The position numbers and the translations under genes are program-made. The notes beneath the pieces were generated by a model that worked only from the letters and a program-made list of their open reading frames with translations, searched no databases and was not told the origin of the DNA. Shown here piece by piece: positions 7,915 to 15,110 of a stretch of 22,314 nucleotides of DNA. Source of the DNA: Thermoplasmatota archaeon (GTDB lineage: Archaea > Thermoplasmatota > Penumbrarchaeia > Penumbrarchaeales > Penumbrarchaeaceae); assembly GCA_016929175.1 (NCBI GenBank), contig JAFGJI010000254.1:1-22314 (forward strand). The letters are read 5' to 3'. Numbering within the stretch: the first letter of the stretch is position 1; each line of letters opens with the position of its first letter.

Positions 7915-8814
7915 ATGAGTTTTCCCGTAGTATCGGTTATCATTCCGGTGAAGAACGGTGAAAGGACGCTGGAAAAGTGTCTTGATCCGTTAATAGACCA
8001 GACCTTCAGGGACTTTGAGATCGTCATTGTGGATAACTGGTCGACGGACGGGACCTTCGATATCATAGAGAGATTCGAGAAGAAGGACCAGCGCGTCAGG
8101 TCGGTAAGAGAGGATCGGATAGGACGCGGACCCGCCAGGAACAGAGGGGTCAAAGAGGCTGTCGGCGAGATCATCTGCTGGACGGATGCAGATTGCGTCG
8201 TGCCGAAGGATTGGATAGAGAGGATCACGAAACCCATCAGGGAAACGGACCACGATATTGTTCAGGGCAACGAGGAAGCGGTCGCTTCCGGATTCTGGTC
8301 CAGGGAAGCCCAGAAGGCCGGTCAGAGGCATATCGGGTCCCATGTCGACGGAGCCACGATCGATCATATCGATACGAAGAACCTTGCATTAAGATCGAGT
8401 GTTCTGAAGGAGATTGGTGGATTCGATCAGGAGCTTCTCGCAATGGAGGATTTCGATCTCAAGATCCGATTGAAGAAGAAAGGATACAGCTTCAGGTATC
8501 TGAATGACCTTCGTGTGAAACATCATCACAGGGAAGATCTCCGCAGTCTCTACCGGTCCAGGGTCGAACAGGGTTACTGGGCGGGTGTGATATATCTCAG
8601 GAACAGGGATTTCTTCGATGCTGAGGAGAAAAAAGACAATACGATTGGGTCAATGTATCCTTCGGATATCGTAAAATTCCCCATTCATCTCGCGTTCTTC
8701 CTTCCAAGGAACGGGATCTCGAGCTTTATTTTCGAGGCTGCGACCGGGATCTTCTGGCGCATAGGCAATATCAAGGGAAGACTTGCACACCGGCGGATGA
8801 AGAAAGGGGAGTGA
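7915..8814 (+). CDS. Family 2 glycosyltransferase
   Basis: A 299-residue GT-A glycosyltransferase, paralogous to the two minus-strand enzymes. It begins VVSVIIPVKNG, has VIVDNWSTDGT at 37-47, an intact DAD at 91-93 and an ED at 178-179 within AMEDFDLKIRLKKKGY. The C-terminal region includes a hydrophobic segment (FPIHLAFFLP) and ends in FWRIGNIKGRLAHRR, matching the tails of its paralogues. ATG 7915 follows a GAGAGAG purine stretch, a weak ribosome site. It is divergent from the other two and separated by 478 nt. The sugar donor and acceptor cannot be told from sequence. Exopolysaccharide or surface-lipid glycosylation is likely, given the neighbours. Confidence 0.9.
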   Translation: MSFPVVSVIIPVKNGERTLEKCLDPLIDQTFRDFEIVIVDNWSTDGTFDIIERFEKKDQRVRSVREDRIGRGPARNRGVKEAVGEIICWTDADCVVPKDWIERITKPIRETDHDIVQGNEEAVASGFWSREAQKAGQRHIGSHVDGATIDHIDTKNLALRSSVLKEIGGFDQELLAMEDFDLKIRLKKKGYSFRYLNDLRVKHHHREDLRSLYRSRVEQGYWAGVIYLRNRDFFDAEEKKDNTIGSMYPSDIVKFPIHLAFFLPRNGISSFIFEAATGIFWRIGNIKGRLAHRRMKKGE

Positions 8815-9092
8815 GCGATGCCTTCAGACGTTATCGCAACTCTAGCAGACCGCAACTACTCGACCGATCGAAACAGCTCTTCTCGAGCATATATTTCAAT
8901 TCCGGCCGTTCTGAAGATCATATGCTTTTGGCCCACGGCCTTGATGAAGGGAAAAGGAAATGGTTCACCGACCATCCGTTGCCAATGATCAATTTGCCTG
9001 TCGACGGCTGCAGGTTTACGAAGGTCCTGCTGAATCCTTTTGTATACCAAGAGCCTTTTAACCCGGCTGGGGTGTACCTTCATGAAGTCTGA
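8811..9092 (+). other. Weak open frame between glycosyltransferase and thioesterase
   Basis: A 93-codon frame begins at a GTG that overlaps the glycosyltransferase stop (GTGA) and ends inside the thioesterase start region. Against it: the arginine codons are mostly CGN although neighbours prefer AGG/AGA, I recognise no domain, and it runs through the promoter of the next gene. A different frame starting at ATG 8818 gives a 56-codon peptide with equally little support. I see nothing else in 8815-9030, and treat this as probable spacer or decayed coding DNA. Confidence 0.2.
9038..9048 (+). promoter_or_regulatory. Box A candidate of the thioesterase gene
   Basis: TTTTGTATACC lies about 38 nt before the ATG at 9082. 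Initiation about 25 nt downstream gives a leader of roughly 14 nt containing GGGGTG. A second AT-rich box, CCTTTTAACC (9053-9062), is an alternative that would make the message leaderless. Confidence 0.35.
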
Positions 9093-9495
9093 GGAAACGC
9101 TTATCGAAAGGGAGTTCAGGGCAAACACCTATGACATAGATTTCGCAGGTGTCCTCTCCAACCAGGTCTACCAGCGGTGGCTGGAGGACCTGAGGACGGA
9201 TCTTATCCAGGGATACGCGGACATGAAGGAGCTGATGGATGGCGGCTCGGTCCCGGTCCTTGCAAGGACAGAGGTAGATTTCAAGAGACCCGTCTTCCTG
9301 CTTGAAAGGATCAAAGGCAAAATGTGGGTGGAGGAACTCCAGGGGGTAAAATGGGCTGTCCGGGCGGAATTCATAAAGGAGGACGGAACCGTCTGCGCAA
9401 GGTCCTATCAGTGGGGCGTTTTCCTGGATACAAAGACCCTCAGGCCGGTTCAGGTCCCTGATGTACTTCCAAGGGTCTCTCCTGAAGAAAGCTGA
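9082..9495 (+). CDS. Acyl-CoA thioesterase, 4HBT/YbgC-like hotdog fold
   Basis: A 137-residue hotdog-fold protein that probably hydrolyses an acyl-CoA thioester in the cytoplasm. The diagnostic N-terminal motif is YDIDFAGVLSNQVYQRWLED (residues 17-36), with D20 at the catalytic aspartate position, followed by R38. The later strands (ARTEVDFKRPVFLLERI, then a WVEEL segment) match the beta-sheet of the 4HBT family. Length fits (130-145). The ATG at 9082 is chosen over an upstream TTG because GGGGTG precedes it and family members start at this point. Its last 46 nt overlap the end of the convergent methyltransferase gene. The physiological substrate is unknown. Confidence 0.8.
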   Translation: MKSEETLIEREFRANTYDIDFAGVLSNQVYQRWLEDLRTDLIQGYADMKELMDGGSVPVLARTEVDFKRPVFLLERIKGKMWVEELQGVKWAVRAEFIKEDGTVCARSYQWGVFLDTKTLRPVQVPDVLPRVSPEES

Positions 9496-10112
9496 AAGAG
9501 TCCCGATATCCGGCTCCTGATGTACCTGCCCTTCCCCCTTCCCTGCTCCCGATCGACCACTATCAGCTCGACCTCGGTCATGTTCCCGAACAATTCCCTG
9601 ACCTCTTCCATTGTGAAGAAATGGAGGACGATCCCGTTGCCCTTGACGAAAGTGTTCTCCTCGATCTCCTCCCCGGAGCCGTACCTGACATCGTTGACCG
9701 ACAGGTCCTGGAAGGAGATGCATCCTCCTTCGGCAAGCAAGCGGCGTGCGTTCTCCACCGCGATCTTCCTCTCATCAAGGAGCAAGTTATCAAGGATATG
9801 ATGGAATAAAATGCAGTCGAAGGTTCCCGGACCGTCTTCCGGCGATAATATGTCACCCTCGCGGACATCCGGGGTGTAACCCCGTGCGGAAATCCTTTTC
9901 TTCGCACGGGATATGGCCGTGGGCGATATATCCGTCCCCACCACATCATAACCCATTTCAAGTGCCTGGAGCATCGTGCTCCCCGTTCCGCAGCCGACAT
10001 CGAGGACGCGGGCGCCCCTGGTCAGCACGGGCAGCGGCAAAAGGGACCCTTTCCAGAATGTTGGGTTCCTGCTGTACCAACGCTCCCATGCCTCTTTCCG
10101 GTCCGGCATCAT
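9450..10112 (-). CDS. Class I SAM-dependent methyltransferase
   Basis: A 220-residue Rossmann-fold methyltransferase. Motif I is VLDVGCGTG at 36-44, the acidic residue binding the SAM ribose is D61 (VVGTDIS), and motif III/IV is FDCILFHHILDNL near 98-110. LLAEGGCISFQDL (125-137) is the usual post-motif strand. The acceptor cannot be predicted; the fold resembles Methyltransf_11/25 small-molecule or lipid enzymes. Two start ATGs are adjacent (10112 and 10109). The gene begins 6 nt after the stop of the MarC-family gene, so the two form one transcript. The last dozen residues are low-complexity (SSGETLGSTSGT) and encoded antisense to the thioesterase end, so the C-terminus is probably a recent read-through extension. 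Confidence 0.85.
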   Translation of the reverse strand: MMPDRKEAWERWYSRNPTFWKGSLLPLPVLTRGARVLDVGCGTGSTMLQALEMGYDVVGTDISPTAISRAKKRISARGYTPDVREGDILSPEDGPGTFDCILFHHILDNLLLDERKIAVENARRLLAEGGCISFQDLSVNDVRYGSGEEIEENTFVKGNGIVLHFFTMEEVRELFGNMTEVELIVVDREQGRGKGRYIRSRISGLFQLSSGETLGSTSGT

Positions 10113-10118
10113 GCTTGC

Positions 10119-10748
10119 TCAGAGACCGAAGAGGCCCTTAATACCATCGGCAATGAACTGAACGGCAATGGCGCCGAGGAGAAGACCCATGATCCGGGAG
10201 AAGATCTTGGTCCCTGTCCGGCCAAGCCTCTTGAATATCCTGTCCGTGTTCCTGAGGACGAAATATGAGAAGAGAAGGACAAGAAGGACGCTGGCGATCA
10301 CTATCATTATCCCGAGGAACTTGTTCGTCGGGGAATCCGCCACCGCTATCATGACGGTGGTGATGGAGCCGGGTCCGGCCAGAAGAGGTATGCCCAGAGG
10401 CACTACCCCGATCTGGTCCTTCTCCAGGTTCTCCTTCTTCTCCTTGGGGTTCAGCTTCGCCTGGGGTGTGTTCCCGCGGACCATCTCCATGGCGATAAGG
10501 AAAAGGACGGCTCCCCCGGCCACCCTAAAACCATCCACGGTTATGTTGAGGGCCTCGAATATGAGCTTCCCGAGAAGGGCGAATATTACCAGTATTCCGC
10601 CCGCGACAAGGATGGCCTTCTTGATCACCATCCTCTTGTCCTTGAGGCTGTACCCCTGGGTAAGTACAGCATAGTTCGGGACCGCCCCCATAGGGTTGAT
10701 GATGGCGAATATGGATATGAGCGTCGAGAGCGCGAACTCGAGTATCAC
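10119..10748 (-). CDS. MarC-family integral membrane protein
   Basis: A 209-residue membrane protein of the MarC/UPF0056 family, function not established. It opens with a hydrophobic helix containing INPMGAVPNYAVLT (17-30), the family's N-terminal signature. Further helices lie at 44-66, 72-92, 112-138, 145-167 and 184-206. GIPLLAGPGSITTVM (119-133) is the second family signature. The frame runs up to 10910, but the GTG at 10748 is the start: family proteins begin exactly here, and a TATA box (CCTTAAATAC) is centred about 28 nt upstream, so the message is probably leaderless. It is cotranscribed with the downstream methyltransferase and divergent from the FKBP gene. Confidence 0.88.
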   Translation of the reverse strand: MILEFALSTLISIFAIINPMGAVPNYAVLTQGYSLKDKRMVIKKAILVAGGILVIFALLGKLIFEALNITVDGFRVAGGAVLFLIAMEMVRGNTPQAKLNPKEKKENLEKDQIGVVPLGIPLLAGPGSITTVMIAVADSPTNKFLGIMIVIASVLLVLLFSYFVLRNTDRIFKRLGRTGTKIFSRIMGLLLGAIAVQFIADGIKGLFGL

Positions 10749-10771
10749 GAAATCCCCGTGGATAGGTAGCC

Positions 10772-10811
10772 TGTATTTAAGGTCATCGGCCCATCGCCTA
10801 GTTATTTTAAG
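10772..10811. promoter_or_regulatory. Divergent promoters of MarC-family and FKBP genes
   Basis: Two TATA boxes lie about 30 nt apart: CCTTAAATAC on the minus strand (about 10773-10782) and TTATTTTAAG on the + strand (10802-10811). Each is 27-28 nt from the start codon of its gene (GTG 10748 and ATG 10834), the spacing of leaderless archaeal transcripts. The spacing is read directly from sequence; the transcript starts are inferred. Confidence 0.6.
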
Positions 10812-10833
10812 CTGGAGCACGATATCCCCCGGA

Positions 10834-11706
10834 ATGAAGATCGAAGGCCGCTCCGATTTCCTGGCAATGATCGCTCTCATGGCGGTTACCATCATCGTTT
10901 CACTATCCATATCCGGGTGCCTTGGCGGGGACCCGCCATCGGATCGTGACGGTGACGGGGTCCCCGATGACGAGGACCTTTTCCCCGACGACCCGCTGGA
11001 ATGGAACGATTCCGACGGCGATGGGATAGGTGATAATGCCGACAGGTTCCCGGACGCACCTGACCTCGGGGTTGGTCTTTCTTACCTGGACGATACCGAA
11101 GAAGAAATGATCTGGATGGTCAGGATCTCTGGCAACGAGGACATCGGTGTCATCCTCGTGAACAACACCGGATCGCTGGAGGAGCACATCACTTTACGGA
11201 CCGATGGGGGATGGGGTGCCCTCGAGGAGACATCCATCACCCTCTCCCCCGGTGAGATGGTACCAGTCATCATCAAGTTCACCGGAGCATCGGAAACCGG
11301 ACTGACCATTACTGCATTGATCGAAGGGGCTCCTTCCACCATCAATGCAACGATCCGGCTCGAGGCTGTCAGTGACACCACTTCGGGTCCTGTCACCGAC
11401 AAGGGCGACAAGGTCATCGTGGAATACACACTTCGCGACGTTGAAGGGAACCATCTGGAGACAGGCACACTCCCTGCCACCGCAGGGGAGCGTTACGTTG
11501 GCCCCGCTCAGCAGCTGGGGTACATCACGGGTTTCTACATGGGGCTGCTGGGCATGAGGAAACCCGGCATGGGGGGTTTGGGGGCTCCGGGAGAGACGAA
11601 GACCATACGCGTTCCTCCCGAACTCGCATATGGAACCGACCCTGAAGCACACGAACTGGGAGGGATGACGCTTCTGTTCACATTGAAATTATTGTCCTCG
11701 AGCTAG
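10834..11706 (+). CDS. Secreted lipoprotein FKBP-type prolyl isomerase with TSP3 calcium repeats
   Basis: A 290-residue envelope protein with a three-part layout. Residues 1-29 form a lipoprotein signal: a basic start, a hydrophobic helix, then the lipobox SISGC with Cys29. Residues 36-76 hold two thrombospondin type 3 calcium-binding repeats (DRDGDGVPDDEDLFPDDP and DSDGDGIGDNADRFPD). Residues 85-180 are a beta-rich domain of unknown type, possibly Ig-like. Residues 190-288 form an FKBP domain, with VIVEYTLRDVEGN, GFYMGLLGMRKPG, the IRVPPELAYG core and a final MTLLFTLKLL strand. It would catalyse cis-trans prolyl isomerisation outside the membrane. ATG 10834 is supported by a TATA box 28 nt upstream; the frame upstream overlaps the MarC promoter. 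TSP3 repeats are common in Thermoplasmata surface proteins, but their fusion with an anchored FKBP is unusual. Confidence 0.88.
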   Translation: MKIEGRSDFLAMIALMAVTIIVSLSISGCLGGDPPSDRDGDGVPDDEDLFPDDPLEWNDSDGDGIGDNADRFPDAPDLGVGLSYLDDTEEEMIWMVRISGNEDIGVILVNNTGSLEEHITLRTDGGWGALEETSITLSPGEMVPVIIKFTGASETGLTITALIEGAPSTINATIRLEAVSDTTSGPVTDKGDKVIVEYTLRDVEGNHLETGTLPATAGERYVGPAQQLGYITGFYMGLLGMRKPGMGGLGAPGETKTIRVPPELAYGTDPEAHELGGMTLLFTLKLLSSS

Positions 11707-11723
11707 TACCCACGGGCAAACAT

Positions 11724-11733
11724 CACTAAATAA
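11724..11733 (+). promoter_or_regulatory. Box A candidate of the J-domain membrane gene
   Basis: CACTAAATAA stands about 45 nt before the start at 11773 and about 20 nt after the FKBP stop. It would give a short leader that contains AGGAGGAGGG. The FKBP and J-domain genes are thus probably separate transcripts, though read-through is possible. Confidence 0.4.
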
Positions 11734-11772
11734 CCCCGATCACCTTAACCATTGTCAGGAGGAGGGCCGGAA

Positions 11773-12999
11773 ATGTACGACAGGTCTGCCAGGGGCGCCA
11801 AGTTCCATCTGATCGCCCTTACCCTGTGGGTGGCATCCGCTGCCCTGGTCCCTGCGATCCTGTATATGGCAGATAGCTTTGTCGGCGTCCTCCTCGGTTT
11901 CATCATACTCCTGACGGTCCTGGCCGGAATGTACTTGTTCATTGCTGGATCGGTCTATCTGGTCAGGGGACGGAAGGAAGCGGGAAATCATTTTCAGATG
12001 ATCGCATTCGTCATCCTCCTCATGCTCTCCCTCCTCGTTATCACTGCAGGCTTCCTGAGCAACGGGGCATTTAACTATATTATTGTCGGCATCGGACTGT
12101 GGATGTTCTTTGCATCCCTGGTCCTGCCGCATATCAAGCTCGGGCGCTGGGTTGCAGGGTCCATATCCCTGTTGATATTGACCGTTATGTTCTCATACTA
12201 TCTGTTGATAATGCTGACCAACAGCACGAGTATCAATATGCCCATCTTTCTGAGCCTGTTCGGTTCATATTTCCTCTTCCTCGATGCCTCCGTGCTCATA
12301 TCGTTCATGAGTATTCGGAAGATGCAGGCACGAACTGAGCTCACGGAAGGGGAGGAAAGTAAGGATATCGGACCTTTCAAGGGTGTGGATGATCCGGAAT
12401 GGATCGAAAGGGAACTGCGCTCCGGGAGGTCCGGAAAGCTGAAGTTCGGAGCAGCGCAGTCTGATCAAAGGTCGCCGGTACCTGCGACGGATTTCAAGGT
12501 GCTGGAATACGAGTTCCCGGGAACCTCCGAAAGTGCCTCAGGATCCGCTGACACGGATTCTTTCAGGGAAATACCATCGGTTGAAAGCAGGTGGACCGCG
12601 GTCCCGAAAAGGACGCCTGTTACCGGACGGGCCCTGCGTTTCGAGGAGGCAGTAAGGAGAATGGAGGCGGCCGAGGCCGGGAGAAAGGCCAGGGAAGCTG
12701 GCGATAGGTTCACAATCGAAGAAGAAGAGGATATCGACCTCTCCTGGGAGGACCTTTTCATCGATGGTATGAACATGTACGAGGTCCTGCATGTTCCGAG
12801 GGAGGCATCATCGATGGAGATCAGAAAAGCGTATCGGAAGATGGCGCTCCTCCATCACCCGGACAAGTTCCGTGATGGCAGCCGGGCGGATGCCGAGGCA
12901 TCCGCTGCCGAGATGGTAAGGATCAACACTGCCAAACAGATCCTCCTGGACCCTGCAAGGAGGGGTCTGTACGACAGGATGCTCGATAACGTTCACTGA
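11773..12999 (+). CDS. Six-TM membrane protein with C-terminal J domain
   Basis: A 408-residue protein. Six hydrophobic segments lie at about 11-33, 36-63, 74-95, 100-118, 126-149 and 156-180. They are followed by a charged, probably disordered linker (about 185-325) with a Lys/Arg/Glu stretch. The C-terminal J domain (335-405) has YEVLHVPREASSMEIRKAYR, the essential HPD at 362-364 and a final helix IN-TAKQILLDPARRGLYDRM. A J domain recruits and stimulates the DnaK/Hsp70 ATPase; here it would act on the cytoplasmic face of the membrane. No zinc finger or C-terminal substrate domain of classical DnaJ is present. ATG 11773 is preferred over TTG 11752 because AGGAGG ends about 8 nt before it. 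It converges on purC with only 3 nt between the stops. Confidence 0.85.
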   Translation: MYDRSARGAKFHLIALTLWVASAALVPAILYMADSFVGVLLGFIILLTVLAGMYLFIAGSVYLVRGRKEAGNHFQMIAFVILLMLSLLVITAGFLSNGAFNYIIVGIGLWMFFASLVLPHIKLGRWVAGSISLLILTVMFSYYLLIMLTNSTSINMPIFLSLFGSYFLFLDASVLISFMSIRKMQARTELTEGEESKDIGPFKGVDDPEWIERELRSGRSGKLKFGAAQSDQRSPVPATDFKVLEYEFPGTSESASGSADTDSFREIPSVESRWTAVPKRTPVTGRALRFEEAVRRMEAAEAGRKAREAGDRFTIEEEEDIDLSWEDLFIDGMNMYEVLHVPREASSMEIRKAYRKMALLHHPDKFRDGSRADAEASAAEMVRINTAKQILLDPARRGLYDRMLDNVH

Positions 13000-13002
13000 T
13001 CC

Positions 13003-13935
13003 TCAGAACCGGCTGCCTGTGAGCCTCTCGTACATCTCACCGTAGAGTCTGGCGATCATGTCTATCTCGCTTTCCGGAAGAGCGGGGATGGGAGGCTCGT
13101 CCTTCTTGGCAACGCTGGACTCCCTTGCCTTCATGAGCTCATCGTGGTATCCCGTCCTTCTGTAATACTGTCTCACGACCTCCTTTGAAAGCTCCACGAG
13201 GTTCCCCTTCTCGTACTCCACAACGTCCCAGAACCTGTCCTCATCCGCTGTCCCGAACGTATCCAGGAGCATGAGATCTCTGTTATGGTCAAAACCGAAC
13301 TCCTTCTTGCCATCGACATGTATCAGACCCCGCGGTCTTGCCTGCCGGTCTATGAGCCTGTCCACCTTCATCACGCTCTCGAATATCTTGTCCCACTCTT
13401 CCCCGGAGAGCCTTGCAAGTTCCCTTGCCTCCTCTTTGGACAGGGGTCTGTCGACCGCCTCGAGCTTGGTCGTCGCTTCGAAGAGCGGTTCGGGAAGAGG
13501 CTCTCCGTACTTCGGTGTATGATCGTGTGGGAATCCCACCTCCTCATTGGATACCTTCCCCTTCCTCATCCTGTCCAGGAGGGAGCCTGCGACATAATAT
13601 CGTGAGATGAATTCCAGGGGTATGAGAATGGAGGTGGAGCTGCCGTCGATCCGGCTCGGGTCCCTCTCGATCTTCACCCTTTTTACCCTCATCGAGCCCG
13701 GTCCCGTCATCTTCAGGAAATGTGAGTTCACGCCCATCTCCCCGGACCTCTCGAACCAGAATGCGGATGTCCTGCAGAGGCTCTCCCCCTTACGCGGGAT
13801 GAGGGAAGGTATCACCTTGTCGAAGACGGAGATCTTGTCGGTGAAATGGAATTCGAGCTCATCGGACCCCTCCACCTCGTATACCTCTTTCACCTTGCCT
13901 ACCTGTATCAACCTGATACCATTGCTGATCGACAT
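13003..13935 (-). CDS. purC: Phosphoribosylaminoimidazole-succinocarboxamide synthase
   Basis: Purine biosynthesis enzyme joining CAIR and aspartate with ATP to form SAICAR. The 310-residue protein has GKVKEVYE at 13-20 (phosphate-binding start), TDKISVFDKVIPSLIPRKG near 32-50, and RYYVAGSLLDR near 111-121. The family signature HVDGKKEFGFD is near residues 206-216, followed by LLDTFGTADEDRFW. The C-terminal segment of about 60 residues with RRTGYHDEL is longer than in short bacterial forms, but within family range. The start ATG has GGAGGATG about 10 nt upstream. It lies 38 nt after the DUF106 gene on the same strand and no clear TATA box separates them, so it is probably cotranscribed. No other pur gene is in the window. 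Confidence 0.93.
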   Translation of the reverse strand: MSISNGIRLIQVGKVKEVYEVEGSDELEFHFTDKISVFDKVIPSLIPRKGESLCRTSAFWFERSGEMGVNSHFLKMTGPGSMRVKRVKIERDPSRIDGSSTSILIPLEFISRYYVAGSLLDRMRKGKVSNEEVGFPHDHTPKYGEPLPEPLFEATTKLEAVDRPLSKEEARELARLSGEEWDKIFESVMKVDRLIDRQARPRGLIHVDGKKEFGFDHNRDLMLLDTFGTADEDRFWDVVEYEKGNLVELSKEVVRQYYRRTGYHDELMKARESSVAKKDEPPIPALPESEIDMIARLYGEMYERLTGSRF

Positions 13936-13973
13936 GGAACGACATCCTCCATGAGAACTGGTAGGCCTTATGC

Positions 13974-14846
13974 CTATTTATCCTTCTTCCTCCGACCTTT
14001 TCCTGTCCTGTCGGCCTTCTCCTTAAGGTCTTTCGGCGGTCCCTTAGCCACCCTGGGTCTCTTCTCGTCCTTTTCTCCCTCGTCGGTAAGGGGTGCGGTC
14101 TCGTTTTCGGTCTTGCTCCGGCGGGGTCCGAAAACCTCCTCTCCCCTTTTCTTGAGCTTGCTCGAGAACTCGAAATACTTAAGACCCCTCATCATCGCCT
14201 GTCCGATGGGAACGGTAATTGGTATGTAAACGAAGATCCAGTACGGAATGCCGGACCCGCTGGGATTCATGCAGATGGACCCGCAGACATCACCGAGGGC
14301 CGCACCTGTCATTGGCCACTGAAGGTCCCACGGCACCGTAACAGTGGCCTGCGGGATCGACCAGATGAAAGAGTAAAGCCATCTGAAGATGAGTATCGCG
14401 ATGACCATGGAGATTATCGATGCCTTCATCTGCTGCATCATCATGGTGGACTGCATCCCCATGATGTCCTGGTTCTCGGACTGGAGCTTCTCGACAAGGG
14501 ACTGGTTCCCTGCTTTTGTCGCCGCCCTCACGGTCTTGTTGTACTCGTTCATCAGCCTCTGCTTCTTTGCAAGGTCGATCCAGTCCATCGTGAAATGCCT
14601 GACCACGGTGGAGATCGTTATGGTAAGGAAACCCGCGGCGAGCATGGTGAATATGGGATAGTGTCCTCCGAAACCGATCGCGGGGAAGAGGACGACACCC
14701 ACCCAATCAGATATCTGGTTCCCGAGGTTGCGGTCGAACATGATCAGGAACAGGAAGGCGAATGCGATGACGAATATGAAACCGGAAGGGCCCTGACAGC
14801 TCTGCAGAGGATTTGCTGCCGGGGCCGTCTCTGTTTTCTCCGCCAT
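13974..14846 (-). CDS. DUF106 / Oxa1-EMC3-like archaeal membrane protein
   Basis: A 290-residue protein of the archaeal DUF106 family, distant relatives of YidC/Oxa1, EMC3 and TMCO1 thought to help insert membrane proteins. Hydrophobic segments lie at about 22-38, 66-84, 142-165 and 200-220. A helical cytoplasmic hairpin (90-135) with MDWIDLAKKQRLMNEYN and a Met/Gln-rich stretch (MMMQQM near 135-140) follow, a hallmark of the family. The Lys/Arg-rich tail (about 231-290) could contact ribosomal RNA, as in Oxa1; that is inference. The start follows AGGAGGC. It is only 32 nt from the 3' end of tRNA-His, with no room for its own promoter, so it probably shares the tRNA transcript. Confidence 0.85.
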   Translation of the reverse strand: MAEKTETAPAANPLQSCQGPSGFIFVIAFAFLFLIMFDRNLGNQISDWVGVVLFPAIGFGGHYPIFTMLAAGFLTITISTVVRHFTMDWIDLAKKQRLMNEYNKTVRAATKAGNQSLVEKLQSENQDIMGMQSTMMMQQMKASIISMVIAILIFRWLYSFIWSIPQATVTVPWDLQWPMTGAALGDVCGSICMNPSGSGIPYWIFVYIPITVPIGQAMMRGLKYFEFSSKLKKRGEEVFGPRRSKTENETAPLTDEGEKDEKRPRVAKGPPKDLKEKADRTGKGRRKKDK

Positions 14847-14861
14847 GTGTGTGCCTCCTTT

Positions 14862-14879
14862 CCTCTTTCTTAAAAGAGG
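14862..14879 (-). promoter_or_regulatory. Hairpin at the tRNA-His / DUF106 junction
   Basis: CCTCTTT (14862-14868) and AAAGAGG (14873-14879) form a perfect 7-bp inverted repeat around CTTA, and it includes the tRNA discriminator base. In the minus-strand RNA it forms CCTCTTT...AAAGAGG just before the DUF106 ribosome site. Possible roles are tRNA 3'-end processing, or partial termination with the T4 run. This is only a symmetry. Confidence 0.35.
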
Positions 14880-14952
14880 GCCGGGACCGAGATTTGAACT
14901 CGGGCGAGGGGATCCACAGTCCCCGATGCTACCAGGCTACACCATCCCGGCC
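14879..14952 (-). tRNA. tRNA-His (GTG anticodon)
   Basis: A complete 74-nt cloverleaf can be drawn. G-1 at 14952 pairs with C73 at 14879, the identity element of tRNA-His. The 7-bp acceptor GCCGGGA/TCCCGGC, anticodon stem GGGGA/TCCCC with loop CTGTGGA (anticodon GTG), and T arm CCGAG-TTCAAAT-CTCGG all pair. No intron, and no CCA is encoded. A TATA box lies upstream at 14985-14992. Confidence 0.97.
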
Positions 14953-14984
14953 ATTTGTGGGATGACCTTACTTCATATCGGTAT

Positions 14985-14992
14985 GATATAAA
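14985..14992 (-). promoter_or_regulatory. Box A of tRNA-His (and probably DUF106-purC)
   Basis: TTTATATC on the minus strand, a near-perfect archaeal TATA box 33-40 nt before the tRNA 5' end. It leaves a short precursor leader for RNase P. It is the only clear promoter before the DUF106 and purC genes. Confidence 0.6.
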
Positions 14993-15059
14993 TGGTTTGT
15001 TGAATGCCTCACCAGGTCATTCATCTGGTGATCGGAGATATCAGTTCCTTACCACCCAA

Positions 15060-15088
15060 TAAAAGAAAAGGGTCCCCCGGAGGGGACC
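15060..15088 (-). terminator. Hairpin plus T-rich terminator of the SPFH gene
   Basis: On the minus strand GGTCCCC-TCCG-GGGGACC (15082-15088 with 15071-15077) is a perfect 7-bp stem with a 4-nt loop. It is followed by CTTTTCTTTTATT, about 25 nt after the SPFH stop codon. It has the form of a factor-independent terminator. Confidence 0.65.
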
Positions 15089-15110
15089 ACAAAAGGAGAT
15101 CTCGAAACAT

